Source: Clostridiales bacterium (GTDB lineage Bacteria; Bacillota; Clostridia; Lachnospirales; Lachnospiraceae). From it: DNA of 64,000 nucleotides. Location: assembly GCA_018366495.1 (NCBI GenBank), contig JAGZHZ010000001.1, forward strand, positions 1 through 64,000, written 5' to 3'. How positions within the stretch are numbered: the first letter of the stretch is position 1; every line of letters begins with the position of its first letter. Under the pieces are notes generated by a model, which was not told the DNA's origin, ran no database searches, and saw nothing but the letters and a program-made list of their open reading frames with translations. Below are positions 1 to 8,826 of this stretch, piece by piece. A program made the translations under genes and the position numbers.

Positions 1-690
1 GCCTTCCATCATATTTAAAAACGCATTGTGGTTATTACAAGTAAATGTCCTGGAACCTTCCAGATTAGAAAACGTATACGACGATGCCCCTGTTATCTTT
101 AAAAACTCTTCTTTCTTTGGGGACTCTCCGACGCAATATGCCATTACAAGTGCCAGATCTTCTGCTGTTGTAGCATGAATCCCTTCTTCGTCCGTTCCAT
201 CCAGTCCATTCGGCGTGACATAATGGGTATGTTTACACCCAATCTCTTTTGCCTTTTCATTCATAAGTTCTGCAAATTGTTCCACACTGCCTGCAACGTG
301 TTCTGCAATCGCCACAGCCGTATCATTATGGCTCTCCAGCATCAGCGAATACAACAGATCGTTCAGACGATACTGTTCTCCCTGCATCATATTGAGCTGT
401 ACATCCGGCATGGACTGTGCATATGCAGATACCTCCACAATTTCATCCGGACTGCTGTTTTCCAGAGCCAAAATGCATGTCATAATCTTTGTCGTGCTTG
501 CCATCGGTCTTACTTCTTCCCCGTTTTTTTCATACAGTACCCTGCCGCTGTCTCCGTCCATCAGAACAGCGCTGACCGCATATAGATCCTGTACGGTATC
601 TTCCTGTGCTTCTGCATAAGTATGTCCTCCTGTGTAAAACAAAATAGCCGCAAGCCATATGACCGCTGTGGGTCTTAGGAATCTTTTCAT
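1..690 (-). CDS. D-alanyl-D-alanine carboxypeptidase (S11), N-terminal part, cut by window edge
   Basis: This is a penicillin-binding serine peptidase that trims the terminal D-Ala of peptidoglycan stem peptides outside the membrane. The 230 codons present start at ATG 690-688, after an AGGGGC ribosome-binding site, with a signal peptide ending near residue 28 (AEA). The nucleophile motif is S65-T-T-K68 and the second motif is S120-H-N122. The third motif (KTG) should lie beyond the left edge. The protein resembles sporulation-type DacB/DacF enzymes and is a paralogue of the carboxypeptidase at 9836-10993. It lies downstream of the molybdenum hydroxylase operon with about 96 bp between. The family assignment is firm; which physiological class it belongs to is not. 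Confidence 0.88.
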   Translation of the reverse strand, partial: MKRFLRPTAVIWLAAILFYTGGHTYAEAQEDTVQDLYAVSAVLMDGDSGRVLYEKNGEEVRPMASTTKIMTCILALENSSPDEIVEVSAYAQSMPDVQLNMMQGEQYRLNDLLYSLMLESHNDTAVAIAEHVAGSVEQFAELMNEKAKEIGCKHTHYVTPNGLDGTDEEGIHATTAEDLALVMAYCVGESPKKEEFLKITGASSYTFSNLEGSRTFTCNNHNAFLNMMEG

Positions 691-724
691 AAATAAAGCC
701 CCTTCGTTTTACATAGATAAGCAC

Positions 725-744
725 CTGCTGTCTCCGGACAGCAG
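725..744. other. Short perfect hairpin between mocA and dac
   Basis: Eight-base arms (CTGCTGTC / GACAGCAG) flank a four-base loop directly downstream of the mocA-like gene. No U-tract follows on either strand, so it is at best a weak terminator or a 3'-end stabilising hairpin. Confidence 0.3.
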
Positions 745-786
745 ATCTTTAACAGAGTGATTTTTCTTCTGATGATACTGTATGAT

Positions 787-1437
787 TCAATGGCAAGAAA
801 AAGAACTTTTTCTGTCAAAGTCTATCAGTTCCTTATTTTCCGCCGTCTCACATACAGAAACATACTGCGGATATCTTTTTATAATTTGTTTTCCGCCTGT
901 ATCCCCTGAAAGTTTCTGCAGTTCTTCTTTTAAAGAAACAGAAAAAATTGCGGGATTTCTGGGTTCTCCGTTTTTTCCTGCACACACAATCCATATTTTA
1001 TTTTTTTCAGCTATAGCTGCTGCCATTTGGTTCATATTTTTCAACGTCTCTATTCTCAGATTCGGCTGGTCACACACGAAAAATAAAAAAGCATCTGTCT
1101 CTGTGCATCTTTCTATTCCAAGCTGTATGGAATGAGAAATTCCAAGACAGCTTTTTTTATTTTCTACTGGCTTTATGCCTCTTTTGACCGCTTCATTTAA
1201 AAGTATCTCATACTGACTGACACAGATCAGATCCTGTACACAGACTTCTTCTCCTTGTTTCTCTTCCTGTCTCCATCTCACCAGTGTCTCCATTGCATAC
1301 TGATACATCGGTCTTCCGCCATAGTGCCATAAAAGTTTATTTTCTGCGCCAAACCGAGTGCTGTCGCCTGCCGCAAGTAAAATGGCACTGACTCGAAGTA
1401 TCCTCTTTTCTTTCCTGTCATTTTCATCTTTCTTCAT
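787..1437 (-). CDS. mocA: MobA/MocA-like molybdenum cofactor nucleotidyltransferase
   Basis: This 216-residue protein is of the MobA-like NTP transferase family. Such enzymes attach CMP or GMP to molybdopterin so that the cofactor can enter a molybdenum hydroxylase. Near residue 18 it carries the nucleotide-binding signature LLAAGDSTRFG, followed by a lysine (NKLLW) typical of MocA/MobA, and a CDQP metal-binding motif lies mid-protein. Its start overlaps the 3' end of the Mo-subunit gene by 14 nt, so the two are translationally coupled. A cytidylyl (MocA) role is inferred from the xanthine dehydrogenase-type neighbours; the sequence alone does not separate CTP from GTP use. Confidence 0.8.
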   Translation of the reverse strand: MKKDENDRKEKRILRVSAILLAAGDSTRFGAENKLLWHYGGRPMYQYAMETLVRWRQEEKQGEEVCVQDLICVSQYEILLNEAVKRGIKPVENKKSCLGISHSIQLGIERCTETDAFLFFVCDQPNLRIETLKNMNQMAAAIAEKNKIWIVCAGKNGEPRNPAIFSVSLKEELQKLSGDTGGKQIIKRYPQYVSVCETAENKELIDFDRKSSFSCH

Positions 1438-3718
1438 GATCTTTATTTTTCAGACCCATCAAAATCTTTTCTGCTGTAATCGGAAGCTCGTAAAAACGGA
1501 GCCCTGTTGCATTATAGATTGCCTCTGTAATGGCAGGAGCCGGTGTATTGATGACAAGTTCTCCGATTGATTTCGCTCCAAATGGTCCTGTCGGTTCATG
1601 GCTGCTTTCAAAAGCAACACGAATATTTCCGACATCCAGACGACTTGGTATTTTATACTGCATGAAAGAATTGTTTCTTATTTTTCCTTCTGGGCTATAA
1701 GAAACATCTTCATACAATGTCATACCGATTCCCTGTACAATCCCGCCTTCTGTCTGTACTCGCGCAAGCGACGGATTGATAACGGTTCCGCAGTCAACAA
1801 CTCCCACATAGTCTATAATCTCTACATGGCCTGTCTCCAGATCTGTCTCCAGTTCCACTGCTCCTGCCATATAAGGCGGTGGAGAAACAGGTGAAGTATG
1901 TCCCTCACATGCTTCCAATGGCTCTTCGTTGGAACACATCACTCGGTTTCCAATCTCTTTCAGCGTCACTTTCTCCCCTGTCTTTATACAGGTCACATAC
2001 GTTCCATCAAACTCTGCCTCTTCTGGATCACAATTTAAAATTTTAGCGCCCTGGAATACGATTTTCTTCCGCAGCGATTCACACGTTTTAATCACAGCCA
2101 TCCCCGTCAGGTATGTTGTGCTGGAAGCATAAGAACCACAGTCATACGGCGAGACATCAGTATCGACTCCTCTTGTAATAATATTGTCAATGTCTGTGTC
2201 CAGACAATCCGCCGCCATCTGTGCAAGGATCGTATCGCATCCCGTTCCCATATCAGTAGCGCCGATTGCCATCGTATAAAATCCATCATCATTTACTTTA
2301 ATTCGGACAGAAGCTACATCTACGCCTGCAATGCTTGATCCCTGCATCGCCAGCGCCATTCCGACAGAGCGCACTTTGTGATCTCCTACTTTGCGGCATG
2401 GGTATTTCTCATCCCATCCAATCATCTCTTTTGCCTTTTTCATGCAGAAGTCCAGCGTACAGGAATTCGCTGTCTCCCCATAATACGCCGGCATAAAATC
2501 TCCTTCCTTCAGAAGATTTTTTTCCCTGAGTACAGTCGGATCCATATGCAGTTTCTGTGCCAGTTCATTGATCGCAGATTCTAAGGCAAAAAGCCCCTGC
2601 GTCGCTCCATAACCACGATAAGCTCCTGCCGGGATTGTGTTCGTATATACACCGTCATAGTCAAACAAAAATGCTTTTACATGACTTGTATAAAGAGGCA
2701 GAGATTTTGTCCCAGTCAGTCCAATCGTCGTCGGCGTGTGATCTCCAAATGCTCCTGCATTGGAAAGCGTGTAGAGATGAATTGCCCGGAACTTCCCGTC
2801 TTTATCTGCACCAAGCTGCACACGGATCTGCATCTCGTGGCGCGGCGAGGACACCGTCTGTGATTCTGCTCTGGTATACACAATCTTTGCTGGCTTTTTC
2901 GTCTTCCATGCAACTAAAGCTGCAAAAATCTCATTGATGACAGTCTGTTTTGATCCAAATCCTCCGCCGATACGCGGCTTTATCACCCGCACTTGAGACT
3001 TCGGAATTAAAAGAGACGTTGCCACAATTCTTCTGACATGAAATGGAACCTGCGTCGACGCAACCACTGTCAGTCTTCCAAACATATCCACAAAAGCATA
3101 GGAACGGAACGTCTCCATCGGTGTCTGCTGGCACGCTTTTGTGTGATACGTTCTGTCTACAACGATGTCACACTTTGAGAGTTCCTCATTGACATCTCCT
3201 TCTTTCATCTCTCCATGACAGACCAGATTTCTCTTAACATCTTCACCGATTGGAATCATTGCCTTCCAGTCCTCCTCCGGATGGACGACTACTGGATGAT
3301 CAAGAGCTTTCGTAAAATCCAGAACTGCATCTAAAACTTCATATTCTACTTTAATCATCTTCATGGCGCGGTTGACACACGTTTCGTTTTTTCCCACCAC
3401 AAGTGCAACGGCATCCCCGACATACCGCACTCGGGAATCTAAAATTTTTCTGTCGTATGGGCTCAATTCCGGATATGTTTGTCCCGCCGTCGTAAAGCGG
3501 CTGTCCGGACAATCTTCATATGTTAAAATGCATTCAATTCCAGGTACTTTTAAAGCGGTATCTTTTTTAATATTTTTAATTAAGGCATGTGCATATGGAC
3601 TTCTCAGCACTTTTACAATGAGACAGTTCTCCGGCGCAATATCATCTGTATACACTGGCTGTCCTGTCACAAGTGCCATCGCATCTTTTTTTCTGACTGG
3701 TGTATTTACATATTTCAT
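1424..3718 (-). CDS. Molybdenum hydroxylase large (molybdopterin-binding) subunit, xanthine dehydrogenase type
   Basis: This 764-residue protein is the Mo-cofactor catalytic subunit of a xanthine dehydrogenase-family enzyme. Visible family motifs are GGGFGSKQ (near residue 280), GAYRGYGATQG (near 370) and PFGAKSIGEL near the C-terminus, whose Glu is the predicted catalytic base. I chose ATG 3718-3716, 6 nt after AGAAGGTG; it overlaps the stop of the 2Fe-2S subunit gene (ATGA). An upstream in-frame extension was rejected because it runs through that gene. The linkage with yqeB and yqeC suggests a selenium-dependent hydroxylase acting on purines or another heterocycle. The exact substrate cannot be read from the sequence. 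Confidence 0.88.
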   Translation of the reverse strand: MKYVNTPVRKKDAMALVTGQPVYTDDIAPENCLIVKVLRSPYAHALIKNIKKDTALKVPGIECILTYEDCPDSRFTTAGQTYPELSPYDRKILDSRVRYVGDAVALVVGKNETCVNRAMKMIKVEYEVLDAVLDFTKALDHPVVVHPEEDWKAMIPIGEDVKRNLVCHGEMKEGDVNEELSKCDIVVDRTYHTKACQQTPMETFRSYAFVDMFGRLTVVASTQVPFHVRRIVATSLLIPKSQVRVIKPRIGGGFGSKQTVINEIFAALVAWKTKKPAKIVYTRAESQTVSSPRHEMQIRVQLGADKDGKFRAIHLYTLSNAGAFGDHTPTTIGLTGTKSLPLYTSHVKAFLFDYDGVYTNTIPAGAYRGYGATQGLFALESAINELAQKLHMDPTVLREKNLLKEGDFMPAYYGETANSCTLDFCMKKAKEMIGWDEKYPCRKVGDHKVRSVGMALAMQGSSIAGVDVASVRIKVNDDGFYTMAIGATDMGTGCDTILAQMAADCLDTDIDNIITRGVDTDVSPYDCGSYASSTTYLTGMAVIKTCESLRKKIVFQGAKILNCDPEEAEFDGTYVTCIKTGEKVTLKEIGNRVMCSNEEPLEACEGHTSPVSPPPYMAGAVELETDLETGHVEIIDYVGVVDCGTVINPSLARVQTEGGIVQGIGMTLYEDVSYSPEGKIRNNSFMQYKIPSRLDVGNIRVAFESSHEPTGPFGAKSIGELVINTPAPAITEAIYNATGLRFYELPITAEKILMGLKNKDHEER

Positions 3719-4176
3719 ACATTCACCTTCTTCCCATGCAGATATTTTTGAATCGCACGCAGCTGCCCCATATACCCGGTACAGCGGCATAAATTTCCCG
3801 CCAGATACTGTTTGATTTCTTCTTCTGTCGGATCATCCAGCTCTTTTTCCATAGCCAGCACATTCATAATAAATCCTGGGCTGCAAAAACCACACTGCTC
3901 TGCACCCTCATCAGCGAGAAATTTTCCAAATTCCTCTGCTTCTTTTCTCATTCCTTCCAGTGTTATTACCTCTTTGCCGTCTGCTCGAACTGCCAGAGTA
4001 GAGCAGGACAAAACTGGTTTTCCCCCCATCAGAACGGTACACAGACCGCAATTTGCCGTCTCGCATCCTCTTTTCACACTAAAACATCCCTGACTTCTGA
4101 CATATTCCAGCAGCATCATATCAGGCGCCACATCGTCTTGTATTACTTTTCCATTTAATTTAAATTTAATCTGCAT
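3715..4176 (-). CDS. Molybdenum hydroxylase small subunit with two [2Fe-2S] clusters
   Basis: This 153-residue protein is the electron-transfer subunit (CoxS/XdhC type). The N-terminal plant-ferredoxin-like fold carries Cys in GCETANCGLC plus a later Cys (LSCST). The C-terminal helical domain carries CGFC and CRC, giving the full set for two [2Fe-2S] clusters that pass electrons from the Mo site to FAD. Its stop overlaps the Mo-subunit start by 4 nt, and its start overlaps the FAD-subunit stop by about 11 nt. The three subunits are therefore one translationally coupled unit. Length and motifs are normal for the family. Confidence 0.93.
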   Translation of the reverse strand: MQIKFKLNGKVIQDDVAPDMMLLEYVRSQGCFSVKRGCETANCGLCTVLMGGKPVLSCSTLAVRADGKEVITLEGMRKEAEEFGKFLADEGAEQCGFCSPGFIMNVLAMEKELDDPTEEEIKQYLAGNLCRCTGYMGQLRAIQKYLHGKKVNV

Positions 4177-4960
4177 AAGTACCTCCTGCTATTTTCTCCA
4201 TTCCTCTGTAAATCAATACCTTGGCAATCTCCATCCGATATTCTTTACTTCCTCTCATATTTGATCCAAAAGTAAATTGTTCCGCAGCGTACTGTGCAAA
4301 TGCTTTCATTTCTTCTTTCCCTGGCTGCGGACTGATCTGACTGCTGACAAACAGTGCAGCTTTTGCCGGTCTTGCCCCCAGACTGATATACCAGTTTTCT
4401 CCCTGTCTTGCAACGGCACAGGCCAAAATTGGAAAGTCTGTCGCCGTCATGCGGTGGCTGAGATAAGCCGTCTCTCTTCTTGTTTTTTTCACGATCAGCC
4501 GTACCAAAATGTCATTGTCATACGGCATCTTTACAAATTCTGCAATCGGCACTCTTCCTGCATGGTATAATTCTACTTCGCAATCCAGCGCTAAAAAGCA
4601 TGTCAATACATCTGAAAATCCGAATCTTCTGTAAATGCTTCCTCCAACTGTCGCACAGTTTCTAAACTGCACTCCTACAATATGACGCACACTCTCTTCA
4701 AAAAAATTTCCAAAGCAGCCACGCAGCTTTTCTGATTTTTCCAGGTCCCTGAGTGTCACCATACATCCAATTTCAAAACAGTCTTCCTTTTCTTCAATCT
4801 GATCCAAGCCAAGTCCTGATAAATCAATCGCATTTGTAATTGTCTTACTGCTCATTTTCATCCAGACCATTCCGCCTAAAACGGCATTTGTCTTTTTTTG
4901 ATTCAGCTGGTATGCTTCTTCTAAGCTGGATGCTTTTATGTAATTTTTAATCGTCAACAA
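4166..4960 (-). CDS. Molybdenum hydroxylase FAD-binding subunit
   Basis: This roughly 264-residue protein is of the CoxM/XdhB FAD-binding type (PCMH fold followed by a CO-dehydrogenase flavoprotein C-terminal domain). It accepts electrons from the 2Fe-2S subunit. NAVLGGMVWMKM and the Gly-rich NCATVGGSIYRR match the FAD-contacting loops. I placed the start at TTG 4960-4958, eight bases after a perfect AGGAGG; the resulting N-terminus (LLTIKNYIKA) fits the family. An in-frame ATG at 5095 was rejected because it adds 45 non-family residues overlapping yqeC. A candidate promoter lies at 5028-5057. Confidence 0.87.
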   Translation of the reverse strand: MLTIKNYIKASSLEEAYQLNQKKTNAVLGGMVWMKMSSKTITNAIDLSGLGLDQIEEKEDCFEIGCMVTLRDLEKSEKLRGCFGNFFEESVRHIVGVQFRNCATVGGSIYRRFGFSDVLTCFLALDCEVELYHAGRVPIAEFVKMPYDNDILVRLIVKKTRRETAYLSHRMTATDFPILACAVARQGENWYISLGARPAKAALFVSSQISPQPGKEEMKAFAQYAAEQFTFGSNMRGSKEYRMEIAKVLIYRGMEKIAGGTYAD

Positions 4961-5027
4961 GTTGCATTCCTCCTGATTTTTTATATTTTCTCTTGTTCCC
5001 TTCTCGATTTCTGTTCCTTCTTTATTT

Positions 5028-5057
5028 ATTATAAAGGATCTATTGATACTTCTGCAA
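5028..5057 (-). promoter_or_regulatory. Candidate sigma-A promoter for the molybdenum hydroxylase operon
   Basis: TTGCAG and a perfect TATAAT are separated by 18 bp, about 68 bp upstream of the FAD-subunit start. The site lies in the gap after yqeC, so the hydroxylase genes can be transcribed apart from the scpA-yqeC genes upstream. Confidence 0.55.
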
Positions 5058-5072
5058 GTGCAGGATAGCATT

Positions 5073-5816
5073 TCAGTCATTTCTCCAAATCTCAATCTTT
5101 TTATCTGACTGTTTCTGAAGCTGTCCCCATCTTACAGGATATCTGCTGATCAAGGCAGACGATTTTACTTTTTCTTTCTGTTCTTCGTATCTTATACAGT
5201 CCCATTGATTGAAAAAAAACATCCATGTTCTCCCATCCTCTTTCGGATATACCATTTGCATCAGCTGTACGATCTCGTCTGCCTGAATAATTTTTTCACT
5301 GTCTTCCTGCGTAAAATATGACTCCCAGCGAAAACACGATTCTTTCCATTTTTGCCCGACGGCACACAGTCCTGCGGTCACAATCACTTTTTTCATATCG
5401 GAATATAAAACCGGCTCCTTCAGTCCTGGTACTTTCACTGGCATCCTCTTTGCTCCGTCTGCTTCCACAAGCAAAAAATCAACATTTTTTTTCATCCATT
5501 CATACATTTCTTTTGATACAGGTCCTGTCTTTACCGGATATTCCGCCTGTGCGATACTTCCAATTTCTACAATATGCTCTCTCTTTAAAATCTCTAAAAT
5601 TTCTTCTTTCTTTTTTTCGATGCCATTAAATTTCTGAGGGTAATATCGATGCGTTGTTGTCATAATTCCGACATAAAATCCTTTCTCCGCAAGTTCCTGC
5701 GCAAAAAGATCAATCAGTGTCGTCTTTCCTCCAGCCCCTGCAAATGCTATGATCTGATCGCCTTTTGTGATGTCAAACGCTTCTGTCAACGAATCCGTCT
5801 TCTTTTGTCCCATCAC
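5073..5816 (-). CDS. yqeC: Selenium-dependent hydroxylase accessory protein YqeC
   Basis: This 247-residue protein belongs to the YqeC family that accompanies selenium-dependent molybdenum hydroxylases. It has an N-terminal P-loop (FAGAGGKTT, near residue 27) and a conserved VEADGAKRMPVKVP segment near 115-130. The family is thought to help insert or activate selenium at the Mo site; its chemistry is not settled. It starts at GTG 5816 or ATG 5813, overlapping the yqeB stop, which indicates coupled translation. Co-occurrence with yqeB and the three hydroxylase subunits is the main argument for its role. Confidence 0.85.
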   Translation of the reverse strand: MMGQKKTDSLTEAFDITKGDQIIAFAGAGGKTTLIDLFAQELAEKGFYVGIMTTTHRYYPQKFNGIEKKKEEILEILKREHIVEIGSIAQAEYPVKTGPVSKEMYEWMKKNVDFLLVEADGAKRMPVKVPGLKEPVLYSDMKKVIVTAGLCAVGQKWKESCFRWESYFTQEDSEKIIQADEIVQLMQMVYPKEDGRTWMFFFNQWDCIRYEEQKEKVKSSALISRYPVRWGQLQKQSDKKIEIWRND

Positions 5817-6643
5817 TCCATATCGCCTTTTCTCTCAATCTCTTCCGAAAGGACGATCAAAGCTTCAAGAACACCTCCGGCAATACAACGTGCTTTATCT
5901 GAAATCGTGTCACAATTTTTTTGCTGTTCCATTCTAGGATCAATATCTGCTATCTTCATTCCCTTTTTCACCTGATATCCATCTCGTATGATTCCCCGGA
6001 GAATGCCATCTAAAGATGCCAGAACAGGCTCTTCCCCAACTTCTGCAATTTTTTCTCCTTTTTTAACACAGCACCCGATCCCTCTTATCTGATGAAAAAC
6101 ACCGTCAGCCGGACTGTGAATCACACGCTCTTTTCCATATCCTGCAATAATTCCCGGAATTCCTGTATTTGGTGCAGCGCTTCCCTGATAATAAATTCTC
6201 CCCAGATTATGCCCTCTCTTTGTCTCAATCACTGCGTCTACATCAATGCCTGCGGTAAATCCTGGTCCTAATGCAATTGTGACAGGCGCCATGCTTTTTG
6301 AAGTGCCAATATTTTTTTTCGCTAAAATTGCGTCCACCACAGCAAATGGACGCAATTTTTCAATTAAACTCCCATCAGAATCCTCCAGTATCGGAACGTT
6401 TCCTTCTTTCCACACTACCTCAGCCTGCTCCAGGTTATCCGCCTTTTTACACACGATTCCTTCTACTTTGGATTCCCCATCATACATAGCCTCTGAAAAT
6501 GCGACATTTCTCCGAATGGCAGACGGCGCGTTTATCTCCAGAACCAACACTTTATAACCACAGCGATGCAGTTTCCAGATCGTGCCGCTGGCCAGATCTC
6601 CTCCGCCGCGCACAACTACGATTTTTTTATCTTTCCCATTCAT
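5813..6643 (-). CDS. yqeB: EF2563/YqeB-family selenium-dependent molybdenum hydroxylase maturation protein
   Basis: This 276-residue protein begins with a Rossmann-like motif, VVVRGGGDLASG, and contains LGPGFTAGIDVDAVIET. Both are hallmarks of the EF2563/YqeB family found only with selenium-dependent molybdenum hydroxylases. Its C-terminal half has a biotinyl/lipoyl-like stretch (SPADGVF...KKGEKIAEV). ATG 6643 is preferred over an upstream GTG at 6667, because a purine-rich GGGAGAGAG lies nine bases before it and the GTG has no ribosome-binding site. Together with YqeC it predicts that the adjacent hydroxylase carries labile selenium. SelD is not in this window. Confidence 0.85.
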   Translation of the reverse strand: MNGKDKKIVVVRGGGDLASGTIWKLHRCGYKVLVLEINAPSAIRRNVAFSEAMYDGESKVEGIVCKKADNLEQAEVVWKEGNVPILEDSDGSLIEKLRPFAVVDAILAKKNIGTSKSMAPVTIALGPGFTAGIDVDAVIETKRGHNLGRIYYQGSAAPNTGIPGIIAGYGKERVIHSPADGVFHQIRGIGCCVKKGEKIAEVGEEPVLASLDGILRGIIRDGYQVKKGMKIADIDPRMEQQKNCDTISDKARCIAGGVLEALIVLSEEIERKGDME

Positions 6644-6663
6644 CCCTGTCTGCTCTCTCCCTT

Positions 6664-7452
6664 TCACATATAGTTTCTTGCAAATCGTCTCTCTATCGTA
6701 TTTTTTTCTTCTGTAAAATCCCAGTAATTTTCAATCACTTTTGCTGTCTGTAAGACACATCCTTTCATCGCTCTTAGCAATTCTGCTGTGCTTTCTCTGC
6801 ATCTTCTGCTTCTATGAACTTGCATCACTCTTCCATTCGTCTGTTCATAGATACCAAACGTTTTCATTCCAAAAAACAACAATTTTCTTTTCCATTCTGT
6901 CCGACATACAGTCAGATTTGTGTAGAATTTCATTCCTCTCAGACATTTGATCACTTCTTTTTTGTCTATCTTTTTTAGGACAGATGCGATCACTGCCGCA
7001 TCTCTTTTTCTGATTCTGATGGTGTCAGAGGGATGGTAGCACATCGGATCCTTTTTTCTTTTTTCCATCAGCACACGGTCTAGATCCGTCTCAATCTCAG
7101 AGTGAGTACTGCCCTTTTTTTTCATATATCTGCTGACAATCGGATGACAGGTGCTGTCCAGCATAAAATGACAGATAAATCCAGAAATATAAGCAAATAT
7201 ACCGTCTTGTCCATTTTGTCTGTACAGTTCTTTTGCATTTCTAAAAAATGCTTCTGCCTTATTCTGATGCATGATATGTCCCATCTCGTTGACCTTATTT
7301 TTCTCAAAAGGACGATAATAAAATAAAATGTCAGGACCATGCAGTCCGATTTCATATAAAGCTTCTTCTTTTTTTATTTTTCTTTTCATTTCCTCTGGCA
7401 GCCTCTGATATACAAGACTTCCAAAGACATGATGTGCATACGTTGTCGGCAT
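6664..7452 (-). CDS. Zinc-dependent phospholipase C family protein
   Basis: This 262-residue protein matches the bacterial zinc-dependent phospholipase C/S1-P1-like fold common in Lachnospiraceae. It begins MPTTYAHHVFG and has metal-binding histidines in HGPDILFYY, GHIMH, ICHFMLDS and CHP. There is no obvious signal peptide, so a cytosolic or atypically exported location is possible. The start follows AGGAGG by eight bases. It lies between scpB (24 nt upstream) and yqeB (overlapping a possible GTG start), in a dense operon. Its substrate is unknown; the name reflects the fold. Confidence 0.75.
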   Translation of the reverse strand: MPTTYAHHVFGSLVYQRLPEEMKRKIKKEEALYEIGLHGPDILFYYRPFEKNKVNEMGHIMHQNKAEAFFRNAKELYRQNGQDGIFAYISGFICHFMLDSTCHPIVSRYMKKKGSTHSEIETDLDRVLMEKRKKDPMCYHPSDTIRIRKRDAAVIASVLKKIDKKEVIKCLRGMKFYTNLTVCRTEWKRKLLFFGMKTFGIYEQTNGRVMQVHRSRRCRESTAELLRAMKGCVLQTAKVIENYWDFTEEKNTIERRFARNYM

Positions 7453-7476
7453 CTTTCTGTCCTCCTGCTGTTCTTT

Positions 7477-8046
7477 TTAGAGATCCAGCTTTAACTGAAC
7501 CTCTGCCTCTGCTTCTGCTTTAAAGTCTTCTACCTGTACCGGGCTGATTGTTGGAAGGTCTTCTAAAGACTGTACGCCAAAGTGCCTTAAAAATTCTTCC
7601 GTTGTGCCAAACAAAATTGGTTTTCCCGGTGCATCTAGTCTTCCCAATTCTCGGATCAGATTATACTCGATCAGTTTATTTATCACATGATCACATTTGA
7701 CTCCCCTGATTTTTTCGATTTCCACTCTTGTGACAGGCTGTTTATATGCAATAATTGCGAGTGTTTCCAGCATCACCTCACTTAAAACTGCTTTCTGAGG
7801 CTGTTTGGCAATACGGATCAAATATTCAAAAAATTCGGCTTTTGTGCAAAGCTGATAAGAATTCTCCAATTCTAAAATACGGATTCCTCTCTCCTCTTCT
7901 CTATAATGATCCATCATCAAATGAATAATTTTTCTCGTTGTCTGTACATCCTGCTCAATCGCCGCCGCAATCTTTTCCAGTTCAACTGAATCTCCCATTG
8001 TAAATAAAATTGCTTCAATAGCTGCCTGCATTTTTTTGATTTCCAA
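7477..8046 (-). CDS. scpB: Segregation and condensation protein B
   Basis: ScpB binds ScpA and SMC to form the bacterial condensin that compacts and segregates chromosomes. The product has about 189 residues with the two winged-helix domains typical of the family; KAVLSEVMLETLAIIAYKQP and RGVKCDHVINKL are recognisable. TTG 8046-8044 is chosen as the start because it follows GGGGGG by six bases and gives the family N-terminus (x-E-I-K-K-M-Q-A-A-I-E-A-I-L). ATG 8031 is the alternative. It overlaps the scpA 3' end by 32 nt. Confidence 0.93.
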   Translation of the reverse strand: MEIKKMQAAIEAILFTMGDSVELEKIAAAIEQDVQTTRKIIHLMMDHYREEERGIRILELENSYQLCTKAEFFEYLIRIAKQPQKAVLSEVMLETLAIIAYKQPVTRVEIEKIRGVKCDHVINKLIEYNLIRELGRLDAPGKPILFGTTEEFLRHFGVQSLEDLPTISPVQVEDFKAEAEAEVQLKLDL

Positions 8047-8803
8047 AGTCTTCCCCCCGTGTCTCTTCTTTTGCTTCAATGATAATATCTTCAAATGTTT
8101 TTTCCTGCGTCACTGATATTTTTCCCATTTTCATCAATTCCAGAATTGCCAAAAATGTAACGATCACCTGCATTTTTCCTCTCTTTTTCTGTAGAAGTCC
8201 ACGAAAACTGCATTTCTTTTTTTCACATACATAGATAAATACATCTTCTATTCTTTCATCCAGACTGATTTCCTCTTTTTCAATCTTTCCAAAATGGCTT
8301 CGGATCGGGTCCATTCTTGATTCCTGTCTGCGGATGATCGACTGAAAAATCTGATGCAGCTTTGCCAGCGTCACGCCTTCCAGCAAATCTTTCGTATCCA
8401 CAGGCGCTTTATATTCCAGAACTTCTTTTGGAATCGTAGGTTTTTTATACATCGAAAGTTCTGCTTCCTTTTGACGGCTGCGCAGTTCATAAGACATAAA
8501 TTTGTACATCTTATATTCCAAGAGCTGTTCTACAAGATCTGCACGCGGATCTTCCGTCTCTTCCTCTGTCTCTTCCTGGGGAAGCAGCATCCGCGCTTTA
8601 ATATCAAGCAGTGTCGCTGCCATCACCAGAAACTCACTCATCACGTTTAAATCGTGCCTTTTCATATGATTCAGATATTCCATATACTGATCTGTAATCT
8701 CAGCAATCGGAATATCATAAATATTTACTTTATTTTTATCGATCAGGTGCAGCAAAAGATCCAGCGGACCTTCAAAATTTTGCAGTTTCACCGGTATTCC
8801 CAT
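8015..8803 (-). CDS. scpA: Segregation and condensation protein A
   Basis: ScpA is the kleisin subunit that bridges SMC heads. The 262-residue product has the conserved N-terminus VKLQNFEGPLDLLLHLI and the DIPIAEITDQY segment, an acidic central linker (EETEEETEDPRAD) and a C-terminal winged helix. The start at ATG 8803 follows AAGGAGAG; an in-frame ATG at 8836 lacks a good ribosome-binding site and adds non-family residues. The coding end overlaps scpB, and a metallophosphoesterase gene lies 23 bp upstream, so all are likely co-transcribed. Confidence 0.95.
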   Translation of the reverse strand: MGIPVKLQNFEGPLDLLLHLIDKNKVNIYDIPIAEITDQYMEYLNHMKRHDLNVMSEFLVMAATLLDIKARMLLPQEETEEETEDPRADLVEQLLEYKMYKFMSYELRSRQKEAELSMYKKPTIPKEVLEYKAPVDTKDLLEGVTLAKLHQIFQSIIRRQESRMDPIRSHFGKIEKEEISLDERIEDVFIYVCEKKKCSFRGLLQKKRGKMQVIVTFLAILELMKMGKISVTQEKTFEDIIIEAKEETRGEDFGNQKNAGSY

Positions 8804-8826
8804 TTTTTCTCTCCTTATCTGCACGT

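Noticed and set aside
725..744. Intrinsic terminator of the mocA gene
   Set aside because: The hairpin is perfect but not followed by a T-run on either strand.
4961..5095. Longer FAD-subunit reading frame starting at ATG 5095
   Set aside because: It overlaps yqeC, adds residues unlike the family, and the TTG at 4960 has a perfect AGGAGG at the right spacing.
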